From: an uncultured Bacteroidota bacterium
GTDB lineage: Bacteria > Bacteroidota > Bacteroidia > Bacteroidales > P3
DNA: 58,610 bases
Direction: 5' to 3'
NCBI GenBank assembly: GCA_902796265.1
Contig: CADBOG010000129.1
Location: 1 to 58,610, forward strand
Shown: in pieces, positions 12,701-19,757 of the stretch
Layout of the letters: each line of letters starts with the position of its first letter
How positions within the stretch are numbered: the first letter of the stretch is position 1
Made by a program: the position numbers and the translations under genes
The notes under the pieces: generated by a model
What the model was told of the DNA's origin: nothing
Seen by the model: the letters and a program-made list of their open reading frames with translations, nothing else
Databases searched by the model: none

Positions 12701-15700
12701 GAGAGCGCTGAACACAACAACGCAATCTACAAGACCATCAACGGTACCTACATCTATGAAGCTCCTATCAAGACCATTGTCAACAACAATGCAATTGATA
12801 GCACCTTCATCCTCCAGCTGGCACTCTCAGAGCGTGTTACCAGCACCGCTGATGTCACCCTCTTGCTGAGCGACGTTACCATCACCCTTGGCGACAGCGT
12901 CTTCGACTTCAGTGCTCAGAAGGCTGCCGGATACAGAGGCTACACTGAGACTGTCCAGCGTGACGTCCACTTCGCTTCTAACCTCTACTGCGACAGCGTG
13001 GTGACCTACAACATCAATCTCGTTTACAACTACGATACCACTTGGATGGACATCTGCGCAGAGCAGGCTTCCGTTGAATGGGGTAGCAACACTATTGCCA
13101 CCACCGTTACGAACACCACTTATGTTGCTGATTCCATCGGTACCGACGGTTGGTTCCGTACTCTTGTTATCAACCAGAAACCTGTCTACGCTTCGACCGA
13201 CAACCAGGTTGCTTGCGACAGCTTCACTTGGGTTGATGGCAATACCTACACCGCCAACAACAATACTGCTACTTGGGTTTATGAGTACAACGGATGCGAC
13301 AGCACCGTTACGCTGAACCTGACCCTCAACTACAACAGCAACACCTCATACACCGAAGAGGCTTGCGACACCTACACTTGGGTCAACAACGGCAACACTC
13401 AGACCTACACCGAGAGCGGTACATACTACAGCCAGTACAACAATGCTGACCAGTGCCCGAGCGTTGATACTCTCTATCTGACCATCAACAAGAATGCTGG
13501 TCATGACACGAGCGTCATAGCTTGCGATACCTACACATGGCATGGCACTGATTACACTGCTAGCACTGTTGCTTACTATCAGTACAACGACCTCAACGGT
13601 TGCGCCAGCGAGGATACCCTCAACCTGACTATCAAGGTCAGCACCACTGGCACCGATGAGATAACCGCTTGCGATAGCCTCGTATGGATTGATGGTATTA
13701 CCTACACCATCAGCAACTACACTGCTCAGCATACTATTGAGAACGTTGCTGGTTGCGATAGCCTTGTTACCCTCAACCTGACTATCAACCACGCTACACA
13801 CAATACCACCGTGAAAGCCAACGAGTGCGACAGCTATGTTTGGGAGACCTCTGGTATGAACTATCAATATGATGCTAATGCTACTTACCCGTTGATTATC
13901 ACTCACAACTATGTCAATGGTCAGAACTGCCCGAGTGTTGATACTTTGAAGCTCACTCTGTATCAGAGTTCTGCCGAGACATTCCAAGTTTCTGCTTGCG
14001 ACAGCTACGAGTGGGACAACAATGGTAATGTCAACACCTACACTACTAGCGGTGTTTACACCAGCAACTACACCAACCTCGCTGGTTGCGCTAGCACGGA
14101 TATGCTCTATCTGACTATCAATAGTGCTACCACAGGCAACGACGAGATTATTGCCAACAACGGTTACTACACCTATGACAATATTCTCTACACTGCCGAC
14201 CGCAATGGTAACGACTACTTCGATACTACCTTCTCGGTTGCTAGCGGTCTCAATGCCGGTGGTTGCGACAGCATCACGATGCTCCACCTCTTGGTTGGTA
14301 CCGATGCTATCGGTATGGAGAACCAGGTTGTTTGCGACCACTTCACCTGGATTAACGGTAAGACCTACCAGTATCGCGAGAATGCTCCTGCTGGTGCTCT
14401 CTACTGGAATGCTACCGATGGTGAATGGGTCTATGCCCGTCCGCGCTACACGCTGCCTGGCGTCGTAAGTGCTAACGGTTTCGACACCATCGCTGTCCTC
14501 AACCTCACCCTCACCCAGATTAACTACACCGAACAGAATGTACGCTTCCTGTTGAGCCAGGAGATGTGCTATCTCACCAGCGACAGCGCTGCCCAGTATA
14601 GCATCAACTTCAGCGGCCACGCTGCTGGCACTGTTGACACTGCATTCAGCTTCGGTGCTACCTCGCACTACTGCGACAGCATCATCACCTACCACATCAC
14701 TCTTGTTGACAACTACACAGAGCTGACATCGGTTGATGATATCTGCGCTACCGCTGAGGAATACACTTGGGACAATACCAACATCATGGGTGGCCACAGC
14801 AAGACCTACGACCTCACTTCTGGTCAGTATGAAATCACCGATTTCGACCACGTGAGCACCATCACTCTGTACGACACTGTCTTCAAGGGCGATGTCAACA
14901 ACGAATGGGTCTATGCTAAGGTTATCACCATCCACCCGCTTGTTTACGCTACCGAGCGCCGCACAGTTTGCGACAGCCTGAGATGGAACGGTACACTCTT
15001 CACTGAGAGCACCACCACCGCTACTCGCTTCTTCCCGAACGGCTCAAGCTTCGGCTGCGACAGTACTGTGACACTGAACCTCACTGTCAACCACAACAGC
15101 AGCACTGGCTACACCGTCGACAACGCTTGCGACGAGTACACATGGGCTCTCAACAACGAGACCTACACCACCTCTGGAGACTACTATCGTTCATACACAG
15201 CTACCAACGGCTGCCCGAGCGTCGATACTCTCCACCTCACTGTCAACTACAAGGGTAACACCAACTACGATGTTACTGCTTGCGACATCTATACCTGGAA
15301 CAGCACTGAGTACACCACTTCTGGCCAGTATGCTTACGCTTACTATACCAATGAAGGTTGCGCAAGCATCGACAGCCTCAACCTCACTATCATGCATAAC
15401 AGCAACAGTGGTGAGACGGTTGCCGCTTGCGACAGCTACGAGTGGACCAATAACGGTAATGTTAACACCTACACCGCTAGCGGTATCTACTACAGTGAAT
15501 ACACCAGCGTTGAGAACTGCCCGAGCGTCGATACTCTCCATCTGACCATCAACCACAACGATGGACAGGAGATTACCGAGAGCGTCTGCGACACCTACAC
15601 ATGGGCTGTCAATGGCCAGACCTACACCGAGACCGGCATCTACACTTACGATAGCACCGACGCTAACGGCTGCTACGCACAGTGCAAGCTCGACCTCACC

Positions 15701-18700
15701 GTGGGTTACACCACCAACAATGCTGAGACAGTTGTCGCTTGCCATGCTTACAATTGGCACGGTATCGACTACTCTACCAGTGGTGATAAGTTCTATGCTT
15801 ACACCAACAACGACGGTTGCCCGAGCGTTGATACCCTCCACCTGACTATCAACAACCAGACCACCTACGCCGTACAGAATGTCGAGAACTGCGGTCCTTA
15901 CACCTGGATTGTCAACGACAGCGTAATCGGAGTTTTGGAACAGAGCGTTGAGACTTCGACCTCAATCATCAATCCGAGAACCATGTGCGACAGTGTGATC
16001 TTCCTCCGCTTGACTGTCTACGAGGCACCTCACGCTTACGAAACCGCTACTGTTTGTGCTGATGCAATGCCTTACAACTGGCGTGGTTACACCTTCAATG
16101 AAGCTGTTGATACTGCTATCACCACCGCCTTCACCGCAAACTGCGACAGCACAATCCACTTTACACTTACCGTCAATCCACTTATCAGTGTCGAGCTGAC
16201 CGACGCCGTCTGCCTGGGTCAGGCTTACAACGCTAACGACTTCGTTATCGCTGCTACCGAACTCACCGCAGGTGTCCACACCTTCAGCCACACTGTTCCT
16301 TCAATGCTGACTGGTTGCGACAGCACCACCACGTTGACACTCACCGTTGGTGATGTCATCTACAATGACGCTGTCGAGGTTACCGCTTGCGACACCTACA
16401 GCTGGAATGCTGGCGATGGTGAGACCTATGTCTACACTGTCAGCGGCACCTATAACAGCGGTGCTTATCCCAACACTATGGGTTGCACCAGTATCGATGT
16501 CCTCGACCTGACCATCAACAACAACACCAACACTGGCTACACAGCTACTGCTTGCGACAGCTACACATGGAATGGCGTGACCTACAATGCTACTGGCGAC
16601 TACACCTATAGCTACAATGCTGAGAATAATTGCCCGAGCGTTGATACCCTCCACCTCACTATCAACAACAACAGCAGCACCGCTTACACTGCTACTGCTT
16701 GCGATAGCTACGAATGGAACGGTACCGTCTACACTGTCAGCGGTGACTACACCTTCGATTATAGCACACTTGAGGGTTGCAACAGCGTCGATACCCTCCA
16801 CCTCACTGTCAACCACAACAGCAGCACCGCTTACACCGCTACTGCTTGCGACAGCTACGAATGGAACGGCACTGTCTACACCACCTCTGGTGACTACACT
16901 TATAGCTACAACACCACCGCCGGCTGCGCTAGCGTCGACACTCTCCATCTGACTGTCAACTACAATAGCAACTCAGCTTACACTGAGACTGCTTGCGAGA
17001 GCTACACTTGGAATGGCACTGTCTACACCACCTCTGGCGACTACACCTATAGCTATAACAACGCAGCTGGCTGCGCTAGCGTCGACACTCTCCACCTGAC
17101 TGTCAACTACAACAGCAGCACTGGTTATGAGATTTCCGCTTGCGACAGCTACGAGTGGAATGGCCAGACCTTCACCTCCACTGGCGTCTACTACTATCCT
17201 TACAACACTGCTGAGGGATGCGCTAGCCTCGATACCCTCGTTCTGACTGTCAAATATAACAGCAATGCTGTCTACAGCGAGATTGCTTGCGACAGTTATG
17301 AATGGAACGGTACCGTCTACACCACCAGCGGCAACTACACCTACCATTACAACAACGCTGCTGGTTGCGCCAGCGTCGATACACTCCATCTGAAGATTAA
17401 CTACAACAGCAACAGCAGCACCACTGCAGAAGCTTGCGATAGCTACACTTGGAACAATACCGACTACACCGTCAGCGGCACCTACTTCCGTAATTACAGC
17501 ACCGCTGCTGGATGCGAAAGCGTTGATACTCTCTATCTCACGATAAAGAACAATACCAACAAACAGCGCACCATCATCGCTTGCAACGAGTACACCTGGA
17601 ATGGCGAGACCTACTACCAGTCTGGCGACTACCTGTTCAGCTATGAGGCCACCAACGGTTGCCCGAGTGTTGATACTCTCCACCTGACCGTCAACTACAG
17701 CACCAGCGTCAAGGATGTCGTTGAGGCTTGCGACGAGTACACTTGGAACGGTACCGTTTACAACACAACAGGCATGTATATCCGCGACTACGTTGCTACT
17801 AACAACTGCGAGAGCAGCGATACTCTGATGCTCACCATCAACGAGAGCTACCAGTCGAACTTCAGCGACGCAGCTTGCAACTTCTATGTATGGGACGGCA
17901 GAGGCTACACCGCTACTGGTGCTTACGACTACACCTACACAGCTGCTAACGGCTGCGACAGTGTTGTCACACTCAACCTCACCATCAATAACCAGGTCAC
18001 CAGCAATATTGAGGCTACCGCTTGCAATAGCTACACCTGGAACGGAGCTGTCTACACTGCTTCTGGCATCTACACTCAGAACTTCGTTTCAGCTACCGGC
18101 TGCGACAGTGTTGTGACTCTCACGCTGACCATCAACCAGCCCAGAACCAGCACTCTCACCGTCGCTTCTTGCGGTAGCTACACATGGCATGGTACTACCT
18201 ACACCACCAGTGGTAACTACACCTACACCACTACTGCTTCCAACGGCTGCGACAGCATTGCTACTTTGGTCCTCACCATCAACAATGCTACTACCTCGTC
18301 GGTTAACGTTGCCGCTTGCGACAGCTACACATGGCACGGTACTACCTACACCACCTCTGGCAACTACAACTACAACACCACCGCCGCTAACGGCTGCGAC
18401 AGCATTGTAACTCTGCACCTCACTCTGAACAACAGCACCACCGGTACTGTCAGCGTGACCACCTGCGGTAGCTACACTTGGATGGACGGTAATACCTATA
18501 CCGCTTCGACCAACACCCCGACTGTCACTCTCGTTAACGCCAATGGTTGCGACAGTGTCGTTACCCTCCACCTCACCATAAACCAGACCATCACTGGTGA
18601 TGCTTACGTTACCGCTTGCGGCAACTACACTTGGGAGGGTATTACCTACACCACCAGTGGTAACTACACTCACAACTATACCGCAGCCAACGGTTGCGAC

Positions 18701-19579
18701 AGCGTCGTGACTCTGCACCTCACCATTAACCAGCCTGTCAGCAGTAACTTCGACGTTACCGCTTGCGGCAGCTACACTTGGGAGGGCACTACCTACACCA
18801 CCTCTGGTACTTACACTCACAACTACACCGCTGCTAACAACTGCGACTCCGTTGTGACCTTGAACCTCACCATCAACCAGCCTGTCACCAGCAGCCTCAT
18901 CGTTACTGCTTGCGATAGCTACACTTGGGAAGGTGTCACCTACAATGTACCGGGTAACTACACTCACACCTACACCGCTGCTAACGGCTGCGATAGTATT
19001 GTGACTCTCGTTCTCTCACTGAACTACTCTGTCAGCACCGTTGAGGAAGTAACTGAGTGCGATGGATTCATCTGGATTGACAACATCAATTACACTGAAT
19101 CTACCAATACACCCACTGTTACTTTCCGTACCGTTAACGGTTGCGACAGCGTTGTTACTCTCCACCTGACCATCAACCACAGCGTTGAGATCTATGACTC
19201 CATCGATATCCTCGAGACTCAGCTGCCCTTCAACTATCATGGCAACACCATCGACGCTGAAGGCGACTACATGATTTCTGGCACCACCGTCAATGGCTGC
19301 GATAGCACCGTCTATCTGCACGTCAGCGTACAGCCTGTCGGAATCGAAGTCACCAGCGCTCTCGAGAACATCACCGTCTACCCGAACCCGACTCGCGGTC
19401 ACTCGACTGTTACTGCCGATGACGTGACGACTATCGAGGTATACGACATCGTTGGACACATGGTGGCCAAGTTCGAGAACACCAACCAGATTGACATCTC
19501 CAACCTTGCTGAAGGTTCCTACACTCTCCGCATCACGACTCCGAACGGTACTGCCGTCCGCCGTCTGATCAAGAAGTAA
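725..19579 (+). CDS. Giant T9SS-secreted repeat protein (FN3, CUB-like and Cys-paired repeats)
   Basis: A 6284-residue exported protein, probably a surface or released adhesin-like polymer; the function is inferred. It starts with a signal peptide (residues 1-24, cleavage at WS|Q). Residues ~26-2390 alternate fibronectin III modules with jelly-roll (MAM-like) modules. A CUB-like domain spans ~2393-2513 and PKD/Ig-like modules ~2627-2860. From about 3000 to 6190 there are on the order of 60 units of 48-49 residues or longer, with the pattern ACDSYTW-x-G-x2-Y...GC-x-S-V-D-T-L-x-L-T-V-N. Each unit has two cysteines that could pair. The C-terminus (~6210-6284), with YPNPTRG, GxxV and a terminal RRLIKK, is a type A T9SS sorting domain. 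ATG at 725 follows an A-rich stretch usual for this phylum. No T9SS machinery gene is in the window. A terminator follows at 19628. Confidence 0.95.
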   Translation: MKSKNYFLRLLLLAALLLPGVTWSQVAKVSEYDFNADTATYTSIVGNGGTAWSAADVQNGYTTIAMPFGMQYGQTSIGRGATLYVSQDGYVTTGDATMSGIVIAPLGTPSGFTGQGSNTIYSKVESNKVTIEWRKLKVGNNIVSFQLVLSNTGAIRFNYGPMTLSTTSQVFAGMQSSANDVYCMSTVNNRWDTIVPSYLSLTTTRTLSPAVHPYYDATTNEGLSYTFTQPECAKPNSFTAVPGDFSVTFNWTGNGSKYQIKYNQGADFTPMTEGILLDNLTGTSTTVTNLSQRTTYYAYIRAFCQTSGSWSAWRAVSDESFTTGCGNEPLPMVQDFTSTPICWDFLSSNPDASNTIWIEGDEMTMRAGTEDYGYANTVYAVLPKFDANLNNYELDITASVESPSYGTLTLGYLTNINNMSGFVALTTIEGLSTSNQDIALYLTDYAAIPSNARLALRWSLNTSYYDCYIDQITVKPQPTCFPISNLQVTDINPTSAKFTFTDGHNTSATYQLVYGAPGFDPATATPVTITNGGVVNTLEGSTHYEAYVRAICGTEQLEWVGPVDFFTPCPVSCQLSFEMEDQYNDSWNGAYINVYQNGELITSITCASGESGETQSLTLCGGAQYSLVWESGSYDSECTMTITHNGNVIYTGGAPSGTFATFKACPACDDPRDLAISASKVLTWTAGDATQWQVRYGIAGSDNYTTLIVNSATATLPLTGDAGTQYEISVRSICGAGDTNFYVAPVYYTMPLSLPYSCDFENGATGFITQSTASNAWVVGTAKSNGGNGYYVSNDGTSNAYSDGSNIAYAYVTLPFENAGDYMVKFDWTANGESTWDFLRVALVPDNVTLITTYSNSYNNTNPTGWIAVDGGSKLNLSTSWNTHAELVSVTTPGIYKLVFAWMNDGSGGSQPPAAIDNVSVKALNCNAPSNITLNSDGAVTWTGGNTTQWQVRWALEGSSNYTYAYVSTPSYTSSTWIPNTSYTIDIRSICGANDTLDWMTYDFTMPCLPMTITADEPYFEGFESTTFPSECWQNYHVSGPGTYLWTRNTSSSYIHTGSGSAKINDMQNQTLTNLVCPPIAIEANQANGYGVEFWMYRNATGTSKANEGVRVWASHTPSTTDATLLVHAHRYTGFEPIVGSTGWYKYEATIPITGTVYIIFEGVCEYGSSSYMDDITIFKVPTCPKPNNIAASDVTSEGATISWNENNGATTWRVLYGPAGFDPATEGNIITATGTASATINGINPNTSYDVYVRSVCEAGVDSSAWSDAFNFRTACGSLQALPFSENFSGYTGIPSSPTGTPVTTPYCWSYYSNGTNTPTSSSSYYGSVISYGYTSSYACLEVNNPYLCMPIQLTGANVTNESYIGYGTSRGSVKIAAMPLFDQPINNVMVSFDYKMSTAYSATGAAAVLELGYITDNDFATFQSMQSWNAVTTTQHIADMSLSTLAANAPTNARLAFRFSGTHNGTGTYSYSTVYCGIDNIVVKVIPNCFAPQASTIAATDVTPTSATVSWVDQNTNTPIAWKVKYSSDANFDPTTDGTATTVSSQSINLTNLSDATLYYVYVGVDCGSFGESEWSDAFTFTTLCNPRTLTLATPFVEDFDSYTAEVTSSTAPTSYPNHSMPNCWNFLNMSQTTSTYPQMFLTAYSTYAVSGNCLFFKSSSATPAFAILPKFTNALGDLQMSFTYRNEGASTSNGILSIGYMTNSNDPSTFVEVESMPQITTKTRVDHMFNGDNIPAGDYFIAFKYTGGTSNNYYLAIDDIEVSVLPPCVKPNNVHTTALAYNAATIDWTQNSTNATEGSWEVMFGESPLDVTTATVTTLSDHVFNATGLDEQVTYDFYVRANCGADGYSDWSDVFTFTTPCAPITVTKYNPYIYGFEDVAGTGSSQPINGCWAKGTNSSTAYPYPSNTASYLSANTNPITPTNSYYLYMYGTNTYYSYAVLPEFSNPLSSLQLSLKAMRTSSTTTYGVLQIGYMTDPTDINTFVMVQQVQPTYAASPNYNWQTFTTYFDNVNAPAGARMAFMVPAAGTNYTYVDDIEVMPVPTCRVATNLTSENVYAKTANLSWTDNCLVTPAAWEVRYAPVAADLDNEGVSIYPTSTSTALANLLPETDYQWKVRSICVAAANNDGDTADWSTVANFSTTATCVAPTISTPVATANSVTLSWDENTMPDPATTWEVAVGEIGFNQNIAGQHFTTTQNTNYVVDGLRHSTAYQVYVRSLCSDEDWSDWSVAKTFNTSCGPWQYADMPLVQTFPGTTLPNCWTKAGGSTSISSNRINIYGAHSMVILPEMGFALDTIEMSFEAANYSGTTERSFQIGYLADGMDTTSFTAVETITLNSASYNQYNVSFADINNTTGRYIAIRGIQTGTTWADFNVRNVQVKLREPIAYLPSNETESNCVVFYMADTVNHEGTYASNVNMTQTIYPGEPGKVLHLTGIMDCEYGYDFLTIYEGVGTNGTILFQGTGYNDNIDIMTDSYDWVNKGAMTIVFTSDVDNSDQYLGFKLLAQCECPSIAPQREWIVDTNTAFTWVNGRTYTNNVTVANQPDKSWSEEYMEKNVGGCDSVYHTLQLNIHPTYNLTATYELCQPNSYEFYGENLTATGVYTRTVQTIYGADSTTTLTLQAHPAPTAYIYVNGQRTNGAIDAFCDNADLVMTARSTIEGSTYKWDDNSTAAVRTVNPHENANYTVTAYDPVYGCASNPVDLAVTTTPVPVLSIEVSQDAICAGASSTLTVNDANNTGCTYQWSNGETGNSITVTPTATTEYTVTATTPNASACTATASATITVNPLPVVTITPSATQICRYDNLTLSATEVDGYTYEWNSLGATTAEVTFVPTATANYTLKVIDENNCSSEFTSATVTVRPAYNINDTLSICEAMLPYTWGTQTLNDVEGGDYVQTWTIGYGCDSTVNLHLDVTATGVSNAYATYCEGANFTFGQGEYLTNHVADLNVTSLSYVDTTSNVCPVKYNLFLTVNPNKATSFFVDECDSYTWNNVEYTVAGEHVQNLQTVNECDSIVTMNLTLRHSTTGIDVQNPCDKLVWIDGLTYTEDNNTAQYTIQNVAGCDSLVTLNLTLRHANTGIDNIRWCNTPEYTWIDGVTYDMNETDGNVRYLLPGVTNQAGCDSVQILNLVFNLAADTLAWADTSVCDILILDTVACDGSLVECQIDQDGQYELKTSIGNGRYVVSRYNVTITHSDYHTSIVRNECLPYEWRDGNNNLIAVINDIYNTTGDTNISITFSEATNGCDRTEVLRLINAKPQTYNYVDAQICLGESYNYGSVVLTPTAAGTETHRFATGKTNAFGCDSTDFITLTTYPTSEETLDVTFCENDFEKGADSAYHYTFVNEENSTETVDLTFANALNGQPYNGSTVANWTTEKGCARTVTVNFTVNPNTSTIFETTQLYTYTWNGVTYDNEGFYTDNAVIAQNVYGCDSLVTLNLTLHDTVYNTEDIHVCTSYEGPDNVTYRESKTFTKTLEGASQYGTDSVLVTNYIVNLNPLTDVYVASTDPYTWIDNIEYTTTGEAFYTLSDVNNCDSTIHLFFTKLNSIVLCEETLPFETEFGFTIDANSVSNTYMNNDPKGNDTIVSYVINMQTHNVLVDNGCDSYTWDATGLTYTESGVYFYDYTNANGCASADTLKLTVYNNTNSSETVTACDTYDWTNHNTTVTKTVSGVYTNSYLTVNNCPSVDTLYLTVNYNTNSATDAVACDSYLWNGTNYDATGEYTYDYTATNGCASVDTLRLTIGTAGNTIVNEDVCNTYTWAENGQTYTESIRDSVVMTGFAGCDSTIILNLVVRHSTSETVEQTACDSFTWAQNGVTYTTSGNYIDTIDNEAMCDSIVTLALTINNNSNTGFTETACNSYEWTNNGNVNNYTVSGTYYSSYNNLAGCPSVDTLYLTVNHSNSYDTTIYSSEGFYEFIIVANDVTYDTLFQANTPTTFGPLTATFTNAEGCDSVVNYTFVVGTTRTKTDIVVACQEYTWARNGETYVFINAEESAEHNNAIYKTINGTYIYEAPIKTIVNNNAIDSTFILQLALSERVTSTADVTLLLSDVTITLGDSVFDFSAQKAAGYRGYTETVQRDVHFASNLYCDSVVTYNINLVYNYDTTWMDICAEQASVEWGSNTIATTVTNTTYVADSIGTDGWFRTLVINQKPVYASTDNQVACDSFTWVDGNTYTANNNTATWVYEYNGCDSTVTLNLTLNYNSNTSYTEEACDTYTWVNNGNTQTYTESGTYYSQYNNADQCPSVDTLYLTINKNAGHDTSVIACDTYTWHGTDYTASTVAYYQYNDLNGCASEDTLNLTIKVSTTGTDEITACDSLVWIDGITYTISNYTAQHTIENVAGCDSLVTLNLTINHATHNTTVKANECDSYVWETSGMNYQYDANATYPLIITHNYVNGQNCPSVDTLKLTLYQSSAETFQVSACDSYEWDNNGNVNTYTTSGVYTSNYTNLAGCASTDMLYLTINSATTGNDEIIANNGYYTYDNILYTADRNGNDYFDTTFSVASGLNAGGCDSITMLHLLVGTDAIGMENQVVCDHFTWINGKTYQYRENAPAGALYWNATDGEWVYARPRYTLPGVVSANGFDTIAVLNLTLTQINYTEQNVRFLLSQEMCYLTSDSAAQYSINFSGHAAGTVDTAFSFGATSHYCDSIITYHITLVDNYTELTSVDDICATAEEYTWDNTNIMGGHSKTYDLTSGQYEITDFDHVSTITLYDTVFKGDVNNEWVYAKVITIHPLVYATERRTVCDSLRWNGTLFTESTTTATRFFPNGSSFGCDSTVTLNLTVNHNSSTGYTVDNACDEYTWALNNETYTTSGDYYRSYTATNGCPSVDTLHLTVNYKGNTNYDVTACDIYTWNSTEYTTSGQYAYAYYTNEGCASIDSLNLTIMHNSNSGETVAACDSYEWTNNGNVNTYTASGIYYSEYTSVENCPSVDTLHLTINHNDGQEITESVCDTYTWAVNGQTYTETGIYTYDSTDANGCYAQCKLDLTVGYTTNNAETVVACHAYNWHGIDYSTSGDKFYAYTNNDGCPSVDTLHLTINNQTTYAVQNVENCGPYTWIVNDSVIGVLEQSVETSTSIINPRTMCDSVIFLRLTVYEAPHAYETATVCADAMPYNWRGYTFNEAVDTAITTAFTANCDSTIHFTLTVNPLISVELTDAVCLGQAYNANDFVIAATELTAGVHTFSHTVPSMLTGCDSTTTLTLTVGDVIYNDAVEVTACDTYSWNAGDGETYVYTVSGTYNSGAYPNTMGCTSIDVLDLTINNNTNTGYTATACDSYTWNGVTYNATGDYTYSYNAENNCPSVDTLHLTINNNSSTAYTATACDSYEWNGTVYTVSGDYTFDYSTLEGCNSVDTLHLTVNHNSSTAYTATACDSYEWNGTVYTTSGDYTYSYNTTAGCASVDTLHLTVNYNSNSAYTETACESYTWNGTVYTTSGDYTYSYNNAAGCASVDTLHLTVNYNSSTGYEISACDSYEWNGQTFTSTGVYYYPYNTAEGCASLDTLVLTVKYNSNAVYSEIACDSYEWNGTVYTTSGNYTYHYNNAAGCASVDTLHLKINYNSNSSTTAEACDSYTWNNTDYTVSGTYFRNYSTAAGCESVDTLYLTIKNNTNKQRTIIACNEYTWNGETYYQSGDYLFSYEATNGCPSVDTLHLTVNYSTSVKDVVEACDEYTWNGTVYNTTGMYIRDYVATNNCESSDTLMLTINESYQSNFSDAACNFYVWDGRGYTATGAYDYTYTAANGCDSVVTLNLTINNQVTSNIEATACNSYTWNGAVYTASGIYTQNFVSATGCDSVVTLTLTINQPRTSTLTVASCGSYTWHGTTYTTSGNYTYTTTASNGCDSIATLVLTINNATTSSVNVAACDSYTWHGTTYTTSGNYNYNTTAANGCDSIVTLHLTLNNSTTGTVSVTTCGSYTWMDGNTYTASTNTPTVTLVNANGCDSVVTLHLTINQTITGDAYVTACGNYTWEGITYTTSGNYTHNYTAANGCDSVVTLHLTINQPVSSNFDVTACGSYTWEGTTYTTSGTYTHNYTAANNCDSVVTLNLTINQPVTSSLIVTACDSYTWEGVTYNVPGNYTHTYTAANGCDSIVTLVLSLNYSVSTVEEVTECDGFIWIDNINYTESTNTPTVTFRTVNGCDSVVTLHLTINHSVEIYDSIDILETQLPFNYHGNTIDAEGDYMISGTTVNGCDSTVYLHVSVQPVGIEVTSALENITVYPNPTRGHSTVTADDVTTIEVYDIVGHMVAKFENTNQIDISNLAEGSYTLRITTPNGTAVRRLIKK
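16540..17700 (+). repeat. Near-identical ~144-147 bp coding repeats inside the giant gene
   Basis: At least seven consecutive units begin with GCTTGCGACAGCTAC or a close variant, at roughly 144-147-nt spacing (for example near 16551, 16697, 16844, 16991 and 17139). They encode the 48-49 residue cysteine-paired module. A second subclass, with GCDSVVTLxLTIN in place of GCxSVDTLxLTVN, dominates 17950-19170. High nucleotide identity between neighbours suggests recent duplication or gene conversion. Confidence 0.85.
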
Positions 19580-19627
19580 GGTCATACCTTGCGTATGTCC
19601 TAATGGACATCAGCAATACTCTACTTC

Positions 19628-19659
19628 AAAAGGGGCTCGCATATCGCGAGCCCCTTTTT
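19628..19659 (+). terminator. Rho-independent terminator of the giant gene
   Basis: Perfect 13-bp stem AAAAGGGGCTCGC / GCGAGCCCCTTTT around a 5-nt loop, followed by T. It lies 49 nt after the stop codon. Confidence 0.9.
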
Positions 19660-19670
19660 CCACATAATAA

Positions 19671-19704
19671 AAAAGCAGGATGAACTGATGTTCATCCTGC
19701 TTTT
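19671..19704. terminator. Bidirectional terminator between convergent genes
   Basis: Stem AAAAGCAGGATGAAC / GTTCATCCTGCTTTT (15 bp) with loop TGAT. A- and T-tracts on both sides let it serve the giant gene and the minus-strand DUF4954 gene. Confidence 0.85.
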
Positions 19705-19757
19705 TGTTGATTATTAGATAAGAAAGAGTATCGTATGATTCAGATTATTGGATTTCC

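Noticed and set aside
13346-14935. 529-codon minus-strand ORF inside the giant gene, with similar long antisense ORFs at 5981-7357, 7502-8770 and 11387-12715
   Set aside because: They mirror the repetitive codon pattern of the giant gene, have Val/Ser/Ala-rich compositions with no domain, signal or start context, and overlap a well-supported coding frame.
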